Assembly: GCA_049116315.1 (NCBI GenBank)
Contig: JAGDZD010000010.1
Span: 1-64,000 of the forward strand
DNA from: Thalassobius sp049116315
Lineage (GTDB): Bacteria; Pseudomonadota; Alphaproteobacteria; Rhodobacterales; Rhodobacteraceae
Direction of reading: 5' to 3'
Length of the DNA stretch: 64,000 nt
This document shows, one piece after another, positions 16,054 through 25,143 of this stretch; the stretch's first letter is position 1, and every line of letters starts with the position of its first letter. The translations under genes were made by a program, and so were the position numbers. The notes below the pieces were generated by a model, which saw only the letters and a program-made list of their open reading frames with translations, was not told the DNA's origin and did not search any database.

Positions 16054-17235
16054 TTAATCAGCGTCAGCGCCAAACACAAAATCAACGGGTGTGGGCGCGG
16101 CCAGGGTTTGAATAGGTTCACCAAGCCAGCCACTGTCAGGATCAATCGAAAACACCGCAATCGAATTTGAGTTCTGATTGCCCACAATCAAAACATTGCC
16201 GTCCTCAGACAGAATCATCCCACGCGGACACCCACCTTGGCTGCTGGTCCAGGCAACGGGGCTTAGGTCTTGTGTTTTGCCATCGATCTCAAACTGGACC
16301 ACTGTGTTCATGCCCCGGTTCGTCGCATAAAGCCATTTGCCATTCGGGTGCAGACGAATTTCAGCACCCGTGTTTGCGTCCTCGGGAATAAACCCCGGAT
16401 TTTCAGGATCAAAAACCGGCCGGCAAAGCGGGCTGGCTTCGGGCAACATCGACACCGTTTGGCGCCCAATAAAGGCTCCGGTGTCAACGGCCACATCAAA
16501 CACATCGACGGTCGACGCCAATTCATTCAGAACAAAGGCGCTTTGACCGTCTTCAGAAAACACCATGTGACGTGGCCCGGCACCGCTGGCCATCTGCGCA
16601 TAGGGTAGGTTGGCCGCAGCCAAACGACCGCTGTCTTCGTCAAGAGACCATGCAAAAACCCGATCCAACCCCAGATCAACACCGTAGACCCGATTGGAAA
16701 CAGGCTCGGTCAAAATCATATGCGCATGCGGGCCTGTTTGACGCGCTGCATCATGGCCTCGTCCCGGATTGGTCACAAAATCAGACGCTGGCAACAGCGC
16801 CCCATCAGCCCCAATCGGAAAGACCATAAACTCCCCCGACCCGTAGTTCGCCGCCAAGACAAATTTCCCTGATGGATGCACCGAACAGTGGCACGGCCAA
16901 GATCCCTTGGTGGGTTGTTTGTTCAAAAGCGTCAATGCTCCTGACCCCGGCTCAACCGAAAAGGCTGAGATTGTCCCCAGAGGGGCGCCTGTGTCGTCTT
17001 CGCCCAACTCGTTCACCGCGTATAAAACAGTGTTGGTTGCATTCATCGCTAGGCTTGAGGGGTTTTCTGTTTCCACCTCCCCTACCCAATCCAACTGGCC
17101 CGTGCCTGATAGACAATAGATCGCAATCCCTTTGCTGATGGCCGGCGTCGATGCCCCCGGCGCTGTGTGCGGGGCCGTATAGGTACCGGCATAGAGAAAC
17201 CGAGAGGTTGTGATTGATGAAAAACTGGATCCCAC
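16054..17235 (-). CDS. Lactonase family beta-propeller protein (6-phosphogluconolactonase/carboxymuconate cyclase type)
   Basis: A 393-residue seven-bladed propeller of the lactonase (COG2706) family: TSRFLYAGTYT at the N-terminus, repeated blades with PSSLAMNATNTVLYAVNE, CHCSVHPSGKFVLAANYGSGEF, GPRHMVFSEDGQSAFVLNEL and LHPNGKWLYATNRG. Members hydrolyse sugar lactones. There is no clear signal peptide, so it is probably cytoplasmic. It starts with GTG (ribosome binding site AAGG is weak). It is convergent with the ABC transporter operon and downstream of larB on the same strand, which suits a role in aldonolactone metabolism. Confidence 0.85.
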   Translation of the reverse strand: MGSSFSSITTSRFLYAGTYTAPHTAPGASTPAISKGIAIYCLSGTGQLDWVGEVETENPSSLAMNATNTVLYAVNELGEDDTGAPLGTISAFSVEPGSGALTLLNKQPTKGSWPCHCSVHPSGKFVLAANYGSGEFMVFPIGADGALLPASDFVTNPGRGHDAARQTGPHAHMILTEPVSNRVYGVDLGLDRVFAWSLDEDSGRLAAANLPYAQMASGAGPRHMVFSEDGQSAFVLNELASTVDVFDVAVDTGAFIGRQTVSMLPEASPLCRPVFDPENPGFIPEDANTGAEIRLHPNGKWLYATNRGMNTVVQFEIDGKTQDLSPVAWTSSQGGCPRGMILSEDGNVLIVGNQNSNSIAVFSIDPDSGWLGEPIQTLAAPTPVDFVFGADAD

Positions 17236-17391
17236 GAGTTTACCTTTTTATGTTTGTGTCTTCGTCTTCGTTTTCGATTGTCCATAGGCGCCTGTTAAGG
17301 CCTAGACCCGCACCAAAGCCCCGTTTCCAGCGGCCTGCCTTTTGGGTTTCAAGCACTATCGTTGCGCGCTCTCGGCCCTGCAAGTTTTGCC

Positions 17392-18078
17392 TCAGTCAGA
17401 TGCGGCGCTCTGTGTGTAGCGTTCCAATTGACGGATAATCCTGATGGCAGCGCAGGCCGCGCCAAATCCGTTGTCGATGTTCATGACCGTTAACCCTTGC
17501 GCGCAACTGGCCAACATCGCATTCAGCGCTGTGCGCCCGTTTTCCGAAGCGCCATACCCCGTGGAAGTTGGCACACCGATCAAAGAGCTGGGCACCAATC
17601 CCCCCAAAACAGTGGGCAATGCAGCGTCCATGCCCGCAACGGCGATGACAACGGGGTGCGTTTGGATCAGCTCGACCTTGTCTAACAGGCGCCACAGCCC
17701 CGCGACACCAACATCCGGAATCACCGTTGCGCCCAAGCCGTGATAGCGCAGCGTTGCCTTGGCCTCGGCCACCACGCTGGCATCAGACGAGCCGCCTGAC
17801 ACGATGGCAACTTGGGTTTTGCCCTCTACCTTGGGAATTTCGCCCAAAACCGCGGTCTGGGACACCACATCATACCGAAGGGCTGACCGAGACGACGCGG
17901 CAAGCTGGTCATGTTTTTCCGGGCTCAACCGGGTAAAAAACAATGACTTCAGCTGCGCCTCTTCGGCGATGATTGAGTTGATCTGATCCGGTTTTTTTTG
18001 AGCGCAGAAAATGGCCTCTTCCAAACCAATTCTGCGGGCACGGTCCCGGTCATGGGTGATGTCAGGAAACTCATGCAT
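17392..18078 (-). CDS. larB: LarB, nickel-pincer cofactor biosynthesis carboxylase/hydrolase
   Basis: A 228-residue protein with a PurE-like C-terminal domain: VAIVSGGSSDASVVAEA, VAGLWRLLDKVE, VIAVAGMDAALPTVLGGL, GVPTSTGYGASENGRTAL and NIDNGFGAACAAIRI are LarB signatures. LarB carboxylates the pyridinium ring of nicotinic acid adenine dinucleotide and hydrolyses its phosphoanhydride, the first step to the nickel-pincer nucleotide (NPN). The ATG at 18078 overlaps the end of larE by eight bases; the frame is open 43 codons further upstream inside larE but that extension has no family similarity. Last gene of gntR-larC-larE-larB. Confidence 0.92.
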   Translation of the reverse strand: MHEFPDITHDRDRARRIGLEEAIFCAQKKPDQINSIIAEEAQLKSLFFTRLSPEKHDQLAASSRSALRYDVVSQTAVLGEIPKVEGKTQVAIVSGGSSDASVVAEAKATLRYHGLGATVIPDVGVAGLWRLLDKVELIQTHPVVIAVAGMDAALPTVLGGLVPSSLIGVPTSTGYGASENGRTALNAMLASCAQGLTVMNIDNGFGAACAAIRIIRQLERYTQSAASD

Positions 18079-18862
18079 GAGGTGCTCTATGTGCAAAGGC
18101 ACTGCCCATTTTGTAGGGTTCGATCCCGACGATCTTACCATTTTGACCGGCAACCTTGCTGGAAATCGCCAAGACTTCTTGTCTGTCATGCTCTGCAAGG
18201 CCCGCAAGGATTGCTGCGTCGACCTGCACCATAAAGCCAGCCATAACGCGGCGGCACCTTAAAGGGATATCCCCCAAGACCCTGCGCAATGCCGCCTCCA
18301 CCCGGTCAATCGTCATCAGCTCGTCCGGATCAATGCGCAGCCCGGTCAAAACCCGGCTGGACAGGCATGGTGAAGCGGGAATTTCGCAAAACCCATCCAA
18401 GCCATGGTCTTTGGCAAGCTGGCGAATAAGCGGCTTGTCTATTTCAGCTTCGATAAACGGATGGCGCACCCCATGTTCCGCAGCCGATTGCAGGCCGGGG
18501 CGATAGTCTTGCAAATCGTCTAAATTGGCCCCGGAAAAGACCGGTAGGTTGGTGGCAGAAAGAATAGCGCCGTAAAGATTGTTTTTGCAGTGAAAGCAGC
18601 GATTGACCGGGTTGGACAAGTAATCGGGATCACGCATTTCACCTGCGTCCACGACCTTTAGCGTCCAGCCAAATTGATCTGACAATTCGCGGACCCTTTG
18701 GGTCGCTTGGGCTGGCACTGCGGCAGACACAGCGTGGTAAAGCACAGTTTGAGAATGCGCCAGCGTGGCCAAGCGCGCCAAAGTCAGGCTGTCGATACCG
18801 CCACTGACCGCGATCACCGCAGGACCAGCTTGGCGCAAAATGGCGTTTAATGTGCCGGTCAT
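18071..18862 (-). CDS. larE: LarE, ATP-dependent sulfur transferase for nickel-pincer cofactor
   Basis: A 263-residue PP-loop protein: SGGIDS at residues 20-25, an N-terminal CxxC (Cys89, Cys92 in RCFHCKNNLYG) and a conserved Cys166 (PASPCLSSR) at the position of the sacrificial cysteine of Lactiplantibacillus LarE. LarE converts the two carboxylates of the LarB product into thiocarboxylates. Its start overlaps the larC stop (ATGA-type) and its end overlaps larB, so the three enzymes are translationally coupled. Confidence 0.92.
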   Translation of the reverse strand: MTGTLNAILRQAGPAVIAVSGGIDSLTLARLATLAHSQTVLYHAVSAAVPAQATQRVRELSDQFGWTLKVVDAGEMRDPDYLSNPVNRCFHCKNNLYGAILSATNLPVFSGANLDDLQDYRPGLQSAAEHGVRHPFIEAEIDKPLIRQLAKDHGLDGFCEIPASPCLSSRVLTGLRIDPDELMTIDRVEAALRRVLGDIPLRCRRVMAGFMVQVDAAILAGLAEHDRQEVLAISSKVAGQNGKIVGIEPYKMGSAFAHRAPHA

Positions 18863-20076
18863 TCCAAAGCCCCATTTTGAAACTGTTTCAGAGCATCACG
18901 TGACAGATTTTGGCTAAGGTGCGCGCGCTGCTGATGCGTGCCGCCATGATCTGCGAGGTGGTCCATCTCGACCTTTGCGGTCATCCCGCCGGGGCGGTCA
19001 GCAATTTTCACCTGCCCGGTTCTTGTTTGAACCAAATGGCGCGGCAACGTCGTGCGATCGACAGTCAATGTGCGAATGCCCAACGTTGTTGTCTGCTGAA
19101 AACACAGCGCTTGCACGTCTTGCGTCGCCTCTGGCTTGCACAAAACTCGGATCGACTGAGCGATGCGGTTTTTCTTACCAAAAACTGCAAAACTCGACAC
19201 ATCCAGCACGCTGGGGTGGGCGCGAATGGCCTCTAGCCCAATGGCCAAATCCTCTGCTGTTTGGTCATCAATTTCAAATTCAAGCACAGCAACGCGATCT
19301 GCAACATAGGCATGAGCCGTTTCAAAACTCATGATCCGCAAGACATTTGGAATGCCCTCAAACCTTTTGGTGCCAAAGCCCATACCGGATTGCACCAACG
19401 TCATTTGCCCACGAGGCCCACCTGTTTTGGGACGCAGATGCTGCAAGATCGCTGCCCCTGTTGGCGTTACACGTTCGCCGGGCACGCCGTCGTCAAATAC
19501 CGGCAGCCCCTGCATCAACAAAAGCGTGGCAGGTGCCGGAACTGGCAACAGGCCATGCGCCGTGTGCACCCGCCCTGAACCCATCGGAATTGGATTTGTT
19601 GACCACTCTGCACCCCCGACGGCCTCTATCAAATAGGCCGCGAGTGTTATGTCTGCGATGGAATCCAATGCGCCAACCTCGTGAAAGGCAACGTCGTCGG
19701 GATCAACGCCATGCACCTTACCCTCAGCCTTGGCGAGGATTTCAAAAATATCGATGGCCCTGTCTTTGACAGCGCCACTGAGACCAGAGGTCTGCAAAAT
19801 TGCGCGGATGTCGCGAAAATGGTGATGGGCATGGTGGTGATGAGTGTGGTCAGTCTGGTGAGCGTTGGGGTTTACCAGTTCTTCGACCTTCACCTGCGAT
19901 CCCGTTAAGACGCCAGTGTCGTGCGGGACGCGGCGCACCTTGAGTTGATCCTCAAACCCAATGGCCGAGATCACCTGGTCAACGCCCGCCTCCAATTCGG
20001 GACAGGCGTCCAGCATCGCTGCCAAGAACATGTCACCCGAAAGTCCGCCGACAGGATCAAGGTGAATCCGTTTCAT
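18859..20076 (-). CDS. larC: LarC, nickel insertase for nickel-pincer nucleotide
   Basis: A 405-residue LarC (DUF111) protein encoded in one uninterrupted frame: N-terminal LDPVGGLSGDMFLAAMLDA, a histidine-rich stretch (residues 73-87, DHTHHHHAHHH) likely binding nickel, VAFHEVGALDSIADI, GSGRVHTAHGLLPVPAPAT and the C-terminal domain with FEIDDQTAED. LarC inserts nickel in a CTP-dependent reaction. In some bacteria the gene is split by a programmed frameshift; here it is not. The start overlaps the upstream gntR stop. Confidence 0.94.
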   Translation of the reverse strand: MKRIHLDPVGGLSGDMFLAAMLDACPELEAGVDQVISAIGFEDQLKVRRVPHDTGVLTGSQVKVEELVNPNAHQTDHTHHHHAHHHFRDIRAILQTSGLSGAVKDRAIDIFEILAKAEGKVHGVDPDDVAFHEVGALDSIADITLAAYLIEAVGGAEWSTNPIPMGSGRVHTAHGLLPVPAPATLLLMQGLPVFDDGVPGERVTPTGAAILQHLRPKTGGPRGQMTLVQSGMGFGTKRFEGIPNVLRIMSFETAHAYVADRVAVLEFEIDDQTAEDLAIGLEAIRAHPSVLDVSSFAVFGKKNRIAQSIRVLCKPEATQDVQALCFQQTTTLGIRTLTVDRTTLPRHLVQTRTGQVKIADRPGGMTAKVEMDHLADHGGTHQQRAHLSQNLSRDALKQFQNGALE

Positions 20077-20768
20077 TGTCCGTTTGCCTTGCGCGCGCGG
20101 GCAATTTCAAGACGCAGCTCGTCCTCTGCATCAGTACCGCGGTCAATCTGCGTCCACAGCGTCGCCTTGGCATCCTCCAACCGGCCCTCTTTCAGCGCTG
20201 CGGTAATCTTGACGTGCTCATCAAAGGATTTTTGCACCCGCAAAGGGGCGCGCGACAGGTAAGTCCGCAAAGTTGCGACCCGGTTGGCAACGCAGCGGTA
20301 GCCCTCTTTCAGAAAGGCATTTCCCGCGTGATCAAACAGCGCATCGTGAAAGGCGCGGTCCAATTGCAGATAAGTTTCATAATCTGAAACCTCCATGGAA
20401 TGACGCATTTCCACATTCAAGGCTTCAAGCCGGGCCACCAGCCCAGCCGGATCATGGGTCATCGCAAAGTCGATGGCCGAGGTTTCCAATGCGAATCGGT
20501 ACCGACACAGTTGGGTGAGTTGCTGCGCAGATAGCGTAAAGACACGCGCGACCTTTTGGGATTCACCCTGAATCATCCCTTCGCGTTTGAGAATCGTGAT
20601 GGCCTCGCGCACCGGCGTTGAGCTGATGCCAAACATCTCGGACAATTTGACTTCGGTCAGGGCGTCGCCCAAGCAAAACTCCCCACTTACAATAGCTTCG
20701 CGAATGAATTCAGCGGCCACTTCACTAAGAACTTTTGGCTTTTGGATCAGCTTGTTGGTCGCGGGCAT
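20073..20768 (-). CDS. FCD-type GntR regulator of the lar/TRAP locus
   Basis: A 231-residue regulator: N-terminal winged helix (LSEMFGISSTPVREAITILKREGMI) and C-terminal all-helical FCD domain with the ligand/metal-site histidines in DRAFHDALFDHAG and FDEHVKITAAL. The frame is open upstream, but the ATG at 20768 follows AGGAGGT and matches family length. First gene of the operon with larC, larE, larB, and divergent from dctPQM-larA; a GntR-type palindrome (20844-20855) lies between. FCD regulators typically respond to sugar acids or other carboxylates, which matches a TRAP transporter and a hydroxyacid epimerase. Confidence 0.88.
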   Translation of the reverse strand: MPATNKLIQKPKVLSEVAAEFIREAIVSGEFCLGDALTEVKLSEMFGISSTPVREAITILKREGMIQGESQKVARVFTLSAQQLTQLCRYRFALETSAIDFAMTHDPAGLVARLEALNVEMRHSMEVSDYETYLQLDRAFHDALFDHAGNAFLKEGYRCVANRVATLRTYLSRAPLRVQKSFDEHVKITAALKEGRLEDAKATLWTQIDRGTDAEDELRLEIARARKANGQ

Positions 20769-20843
20769 GCAGCACCTCCTATGCATTTGCACCTCTGGCT
20801 CGCAGCAGTTTAGCGCAAAGTTTATTGATTTGCTATAGTCTGC

Positions 20844-20855
20844 CTGATATACCAG
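20844..20855. promoter_or_regulatory. Putative FCD-GntR operator, site 2
   Basis: CTGATATACCAG, identical to site 1, in the 132-bp divergent region between gntR-larCEB and dctP. It is followed by ATGCCAGA, so the symmetric region is slightly longer (TCTG...CAGA). Confidence 0.6.
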
Positions 20856-20900
20856 ATGCCAGATTGCGAATTCTAGCAATCATAACTTTGGGAGGAAGCC

Positions 20901-21899
20901 TTGCTTCGTAAATCTACATTCGCGCTGACCACAGTGCTGTCGTTTGGTCTTACTTTTGCTGCCGCTGCTGAGACCGTGATCAAAGTTGGCCATGGCGCCA
21001 ACGAGCAATTCCACATGCACCGTGCTCTGCTCAAATTCGAAGAGCTGGTCGAGGCGGGCTCTGATGGCGAAATCGATGTCCAAATCTTCCCGTCATCCCA
21101 AATGGGCCCTGACCGCGAAATGATCGAAGGCGTTCAAACCGGCGTTCTGGAAATGGCGATCCCGCCTTCGTCCTTCTTTGCAGGTTGGGATCCGGCGTTT
21201 GCTGTGATCGAACTGCCCTACATGTATGCCTCCAAAGACATCGCCTTTGATGTGCTTGAAAGCCCTGCAGGCGATGCGATGCTCGCACGTTTGGATGGTC
21301 AGAACCTCGTTGGTCTGGGATGGATGGAACTGGGTGTGCGCAACGTGACCAACAACGTGCGCCCCATCACATCGCCAGAAGATCTCGAAGGGATCAAGCT
21401 GCGCACAATGAAAGTGCCTGCGCACGTTCAAACGTTCGAAACACTTGGGGCGAACCCAACACCGATGAACTTTGGTGAAGTGTACTCTGCGCTTCAGCAG
21501 GGGGTGATTGATGGCCAAGAAAACCCACTGGCCCTGATCGCGTCGCAGCGCTTTTACGAAGTGCAAAAGCACCTTTCGACAACAGGTCACGTGTTTGCCG
21601 TCTATCTGCCTGTGATCAGCCAAGACTTCTTCTCGGGCCTCTCCGAGGATCATCAAGAATTGGTGCGTGCCTCGATCAAAGCGGCTGGTGATTACCAGCA
21701 AGAACTGGTCGCCGCCGAAAACGAAGCCAACCTGAAAACCATTCGCGATGCGGGTGTGGAAGTGTTGGAACTGACCGCAGAACAGCGTCAAGTTTTTGCA
21801 GATAAAACCGCACCAGTCCGTGCTGCCTATCGCGACACCGTTGGTGTTGAGGCCTTTGATGCATGGGTCCAAGCCGTTGAAGCCGCGAGCTCCAAGTAA
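20901..21899 (+). CDS. dctP: TRAP transporter solute-binding protein DctP
   Basis: A 332-residue periplasmic DctP-family protein: signal peptide ending near AAAAE (residue 24), then the TRAP binding-protein fold with GIKLRTMKVPAH, whose Arg is in the position that pairs with ligand carboxylates, and NFGEVYSALQQGVIDGQENP. It starts at TTG with a strong GGGAGGAAG ribosome binding site. It would bind an organic acid, plausibly the 2-hydroxyacid acted on by the LarA-type enzyme encoded three genes later. Confidence 0.92.
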   Translation: MLRKSTFALTTVLSFGLTFAAAAETVIKVGHGANEQFHMHRALLKFEELVEAGSDGEIDVQIFPSSQMGPDREMIEGVQTGVLEMAIPPSSFFAGWDPAFAVIELPYMYASKDIAFDVLESPAGDAMLARLDGQNLVGLGWMELGVRNVTNNVRPITSPEDLEGIKLRTMKVPAHVQTFETLGANPTPMNFGEVYSALQQGVIDGQENPLALIASQRFYEVQKHLSTTGHVFAVYLPVISQDFFSGLSEDHQELVRASIKAAGDYQQELVAAENEANLKTIRDAGVEVLELTAEQRQVFADKTAPVRAAYRDTVGVEAFDAWVQAVEAASSK

Positions 21900-21918
21900 T
21901 CTTGGCCATCGTTTAACG

Positions 21919-21947
21919 TCGGGCGCAAGTCATGCGCTTGCGCCCGA
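21919..21947 (+). other. Intergenic hairpin between dctP and dctQ
   Basis: Perfect 11-bp stem TCGGGCGCAAG / CTTGCGCCCGA with a 7-base loop and no uridine tract. Such hairpins after binding-protein genes commonly protect the upstream mRNA segment and raise binding protein over membrane components. Confidence 0.6.
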
Positions 21948-21962
21948 TCACTGGGAGGGACT

Positions 21963-22454
21963 ATGACTGTTTTCCGCTGGCTTGATGCCAACCTCGAGCG
22001 CTTACTCATCGGCACATTGCTGGCCGGGATTGTGCTGCTCATCTCCGCCAATGTCTTTATGCGCTATATCCTGAATGCCTCCCTGTCTTGGGGTGAAGAG
22101 CTGACGCTTTGGATCTTTGTTTGGTTTGTCTGGCTGTCGGTCAGCTATGCGTTCCAGAAAGAAGCACATGTAAAGATCACCATCATTCGCAACCTGCTGT
22201 CAGACCGCGGTGCGAAAGTGATGAATATTGTGGTTGATCTCATGGTGCTTGGTTTTTTGTTCATCCTGATCAGAGAATGCCTTGATCTGATGTCCAAGCC
22301 CTTTGTTTTAAGTCAGAAATCGGTTGTTTTGGGTCTGCCCATTCCAATTCTCTATGCCTCTGCCCCGGTCGGGGCTGCGCTCTCTGCCTTTCGTATTCTC
22401 CAGCACCTCGTCAAGACGCTGCGTGACACGCCAACCCATCAGCCAGAGGGATAA
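21963..22454 (+). CDS. dctQ: TRAP transporter small membrane subunit DctQ
   Basis: A 163-residue protein with four membrane helices and the DctQ-family segments MRYILNASLSWGEELTLWIFVWFVWLS and AFQKEAHVKITI. It joins DctM to form the sodium-coupled membrane part of the TRAP importer. Preceded by a GGGAGGG ribosome binding site; three bases separate it from dctM. Confidence 0.92.
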   Translation: MTVFRWLDANLERLLIGTLLAGIVLLISANVFMRYILNASLSWGEELTLWIFVWFVWLSVSYAFQKEAHVKITIIRNLLSDRGAKVMNIVVDLMVLGFLFILIRECLDLMSKPFVLSQKSVVLGLPIPILYASAPVGAALSAFRILQHLVKTLRDTPTHQPEG

Positions 22455-22457
22455 CTC

Positions 22458-23741
22458 ATGATCGGTATCGTCCTATTTATTTCATTGCTGGCCCTGTTGC
22501 TGGGCAGCGTTCCCATTGGCATCTGCCTTGGCCTTGCCACGATGATTGTGATGATCTTTGTGGAGGGGGCGCCGCCTTTGGTATTGCTGGCACGCTCGGT
22601 CGTAACCGGGGCAGATTCATTTCCGTTGATTGCCGTTCCCTTGTTCATTCTGGCCGGTGATCTGATGCAGCACGGCGGGATGTCGCGTCGTCTTGTGGGG
22701 TTTGCCAACTCGTTGATCGGGCACATTCGCGCTGGTCTTGCCTATGTGAATGTCCTTGCTTGCGTCTTCTTTGCTGCGATCTCTGGCTCTTCACCGGCCA
22801 CCGTGGCCGCCATCGGGTCGAACCTCATCCCGGAAATGGAAAAGGTCGGCTACACACGGCGCTTTAGCGGATCGCTTACCGCGTCTTCGGGCATGATCGG
22901 TGTTATGATCCCGCCCAGCATTCCGTTCATCATCTATGGCGTCACCGCCGAAGTCTCGATTGGCAAGCTTTTCCTTGCGGGGGTTGTCCCCGGCGTTCTG
23001 TTTGCAATCATGTTCATGTTTATTGCGCGCATGATGCTGCGAAATGATGACAAGATTGCCGAGTCTACCACCACCTTCTCTGCGCCTGCGGTTGTGTCGA
23101 GTTTCCGCGAGTCGATTTGGGCGCTTTTGGTACCTGTGATCATCTTAGGTGGGATCTATAGCGGAATTTTCACCCCAACCGAGGCGGGGGCGGTGGCGGT
23201 GGTCTATGCTGTCTTCATCGGCTTGTTTGTTTACGGAGATATCCGACTGCGTGACCTGCCAGCAATTTTGGCCGACAGCGCAAAGACCAGCGGCGCCATT
23301 TTGATCCTTGTGATCATGGCCACAGCCTTTGGTCGATTGATCACTCTTGCGCGTATCCCGTCGGATCTGGCCAGCTATCTGACCAGTTTGTCGGATAACC
23401 CGATCATCATCTTGCTGCTGATCAACCTGTTGTTGTTGTTCATTGGCATGTTCATGGAGACCATTTCGTCGATCATCATCATGACCCCGATCTTGTTGCC
23501 TGTGGCGATGGCGCTTGGCGTCGATCCCATCGCCTTTGGTGTGATCATCACGGTCAATCTTGCAATTGGGTTTTGCACACCTCCGCTTGGCGTGAACCTG
23601 TTTGTGGCCAGCGGAATCTCGGGTGTGTCAATCGAACAGCTGAGCAAAGCCATTCTGCCCTTCTTTGCGGGTATGCTCGTGCTGTTGATGCTGATCACCT
23701 ATGTGCCTGCGATCTCTCTTGCTCTCCCAAGCTTGTGGTGA
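22458..23741 (+). CDS. dctM: TRAP transporter large membrane subunit DctM
   Basis: A 427-residue polytopic protein of the DctM/ion-transporter superfamily: PLFILAGDLMQHGGMSRRLVGFANSLIGH, FFAAISGSSPATVAAIGSNLIPEM, GVMIPPSIPFIIYG and GFCTPPLGVNLFVASGISG are family hallmarks. Together with DctP and DctQ it makes a complete transporter, followed directly by the LarA-family gene. Confidence 0.94.
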   Translation: MIGIVLFISLLALLLGSVPIGICLGLATMIVMIFVEGAPPLVLLARSVVTGADSFPLIAVPLFILAGDLMQHGGMSRRLVGFANSLIGHIRAGLAYVNVLACVFFAAISGSSPATVAAIGSNLIPEMEKVGYTRRFSGSLTASSGMIGVMIPPSIPFIIYGVTAEVSIGKLFLAGVVPGVLFAIMFMFIARMMLRNDDKIAESTTTFSAPAVVSSFRESIWALLVPVIILGGIYSGIFTPTEAGAVAVVYAVFIGLFVYGDIRLRDLPAILADSAKTSGAILILVIMATAFGRLITLARIPSDLASYLTSLSDNPIIILLLINLLLLFIGMFMETISSIIIMTPILLPVAMALGVDPIAFGVIITVNLAIGFCTPPLGVNLFVASGISGVSIEQLSKAILPFFAGMLVLLMLITYVPAISLALPSLW

Positions 23742-23784
23742 CGGTGTGGACTTAGGTACAATAAATGTCACAGTCGAAGGGGGC

Positions 23785-25026
23785 ATGGCCTATCCATTGC
23801 CCGCTTTGACCCCTGTCGATCAACACTTTGAACGCAAACAACTTGCCGACATTTCCCATAGCATCAAAGCCGGCATGAACCGTGTAGATCTGTCGGATCT
23901 AAAAGGGAAATCCGTCGCCATTACAGTTGGCAGTCGTGGGATTGTCGGCATTGTCGACATCACCCGCGCTATCGTGACCCAACTGCAAGAGCGTGGCGCA
24001 CTGCCCTTTATCGTTCCCTCAATGGGCAGTCACGGCGGCGCAACGGCGCAAGGCCAAATCGAAATTCTGGCAGGTTACGGCGTAACTGAAACGTCGGTTG
24101 GTGCGCCGATCCACGCCTCGATGGATGTTGTCCAAGTGGACCAGCTGGACGATGGCACGCCGCTATACATTGACCGTCTGGCGTATGAGGCAGATGGCAT
24201 CGTCATTGCGAACAAAATCAAACCACATGCCGATTTCAAAGGCCGTTATGAAAGCGGTTTGGTCAAAATGCTGTGCATCGGCTTGGGTAAGCATAAGGGA
24301 GCGGTGGCCCTGCACGACCACGGTTTTGGTAAGTTTCATGAAATCTTGCCACAAGCTGCGGAAAAGTTGCTGGCAAAGCTGCCTGTTCTGTTTGGCGTTG
24401 GTATTTTGGAAAACGCGTTTGATGACCTGATGGATATCGAGGTCATTGCCAAGCCCGACATCCTGCGGCGCGAAAAGGAACTGTTAGAGGTGGCCAAGGC
24501 GTCGATCGGGCGCCTTTTGTTTCCTCAAATCGACGTCCTGATCGTTGATGAAATTGGCAAGAACATCAGCGGAGAAGGCATGGATCCCAATGTCACTGGG
24601 CGACCGGGATCTGGGCTCGCTGGGTTTCCAGCGCCGGACATCCAAAAGATCGTCGCCCTGAGTGTCACCCCAGAGTCCAAAGGCAACGGGGTCGGCATTG
24701 GCAGCGCGGATATCTCGACCAAACGCTGCATCGAAAGCATCGACCTTGGCAAAATGTACACCAATGCTATTACGGCCACCATCTTGAACCCTGCCAAGCT
24801 CCCGATGATCTTAAATTCGGACCGCGACGCAATCACCGTTGCGCTGAAAACCTGCAACCGCATCACCCCGGAAACGGCACGGATTGTTCGCATCAAAAAC
24901 ACCCTCGAGGTTCACAGGGTTGAGATCTCGCCCGCGCTCTTGCCAATTGTTGAAGCGTCGCCGCGTCTGTCGCTGGCCGGAGAGCCAGCCGCGATGCCGT
25001 TTGATGCGCACGGAAACCTATCCTGA
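23785..25026 (+). CDS. LarA-family nickel-pincer-dependent 2-hydroxyacid racemase/epimerase
   Basis: About 413 residues (DUF2088/LarA family). From the ATG at 23785, His83 (MGSHGGAT), His148 (NKIKPHADF), Lys161 (SGLVKMLCIG) and His177 (KGAVALHDHG) fall at positions comparable to LarA His108, His174, Lys184 and His200: the two acid/base histidines, the lysine that carries the cofactor and a nickel ligand. The start is uncertain: an in-frame GTG at 23746 five bases after dctM also works, and the ribosome binding site of the 23785 ATG is close. The presence of larBCE nearby supports cofactor dependence. The substrate is unlikely to be simply lactate; TRAP transport and sugar-acid genes around it suggest an aldonate or other hydroxyacid. 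A terminator hairpin follows. Confidence 0.85.
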   Translation: MAYPLPALTPVDQHFERKQLADISHSIKAGMNRVDLSDLKGKSVAITVGSRGIVGIVDITRAIVTQLQERGALPFIVPSMGSHGGATAQGQIEILAGYGVTETSVGAPIHASMDVVQVDQLDDGTPLYIDRLAYEADGIVIANKIKPHADFKGRYESGLVKMLCIGLGKHKGAVALHDHGFGKFHEILPQAAEKLLAKLPVLFGVGILENAFDDLMDIEVIAKPDILRREKELLEVAKASIGRLLFPQIDVLIVDEIGKNISGEGMDPNVTGRPGSGLAGFPAPDIQKIVALSVTPESKGNGVGIGSADISTKRCIESIDLGKMYTNAITATILNPAKLPMILNSDRDAITVALKTCNRITPETARIVRIKNTLEVHRVEISPALLPIVEASPRLSLAGEPAAMPFDAHGNLS

Positions 25027-25056
25027 GGGGTCAATCCTCCGACCCTTCAAGACAGA

Positions 25057-25081
25057 AGAACGCCCCTCATTGGGGCGTTCT
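25057..25081 (+). terminator. Terminator-like hairpin after larA homolog
   Basis: AGAACGCCCC / GGGGCGTTCT, a perfect 10-bp stem with a 5-base loop; only a short weak downstream tract, so possibly bidirectional with the convergent VOC genes. Confidence 0.65.
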
Positions 25082-25143
25082 CACAAAGCTGACAAAGACG
25101 CGATAGACGTCATTCCCAAATGAACGGGTGTCCACCTAAGTCT

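Noticed and set aside
23701..23784. N-terminal extension of the LarA-family gene into dctM
   Set aside because: The first residues are translated from dctM coding sequence in another frame and do not resemble LarA; the start was placed after the dctM stop.
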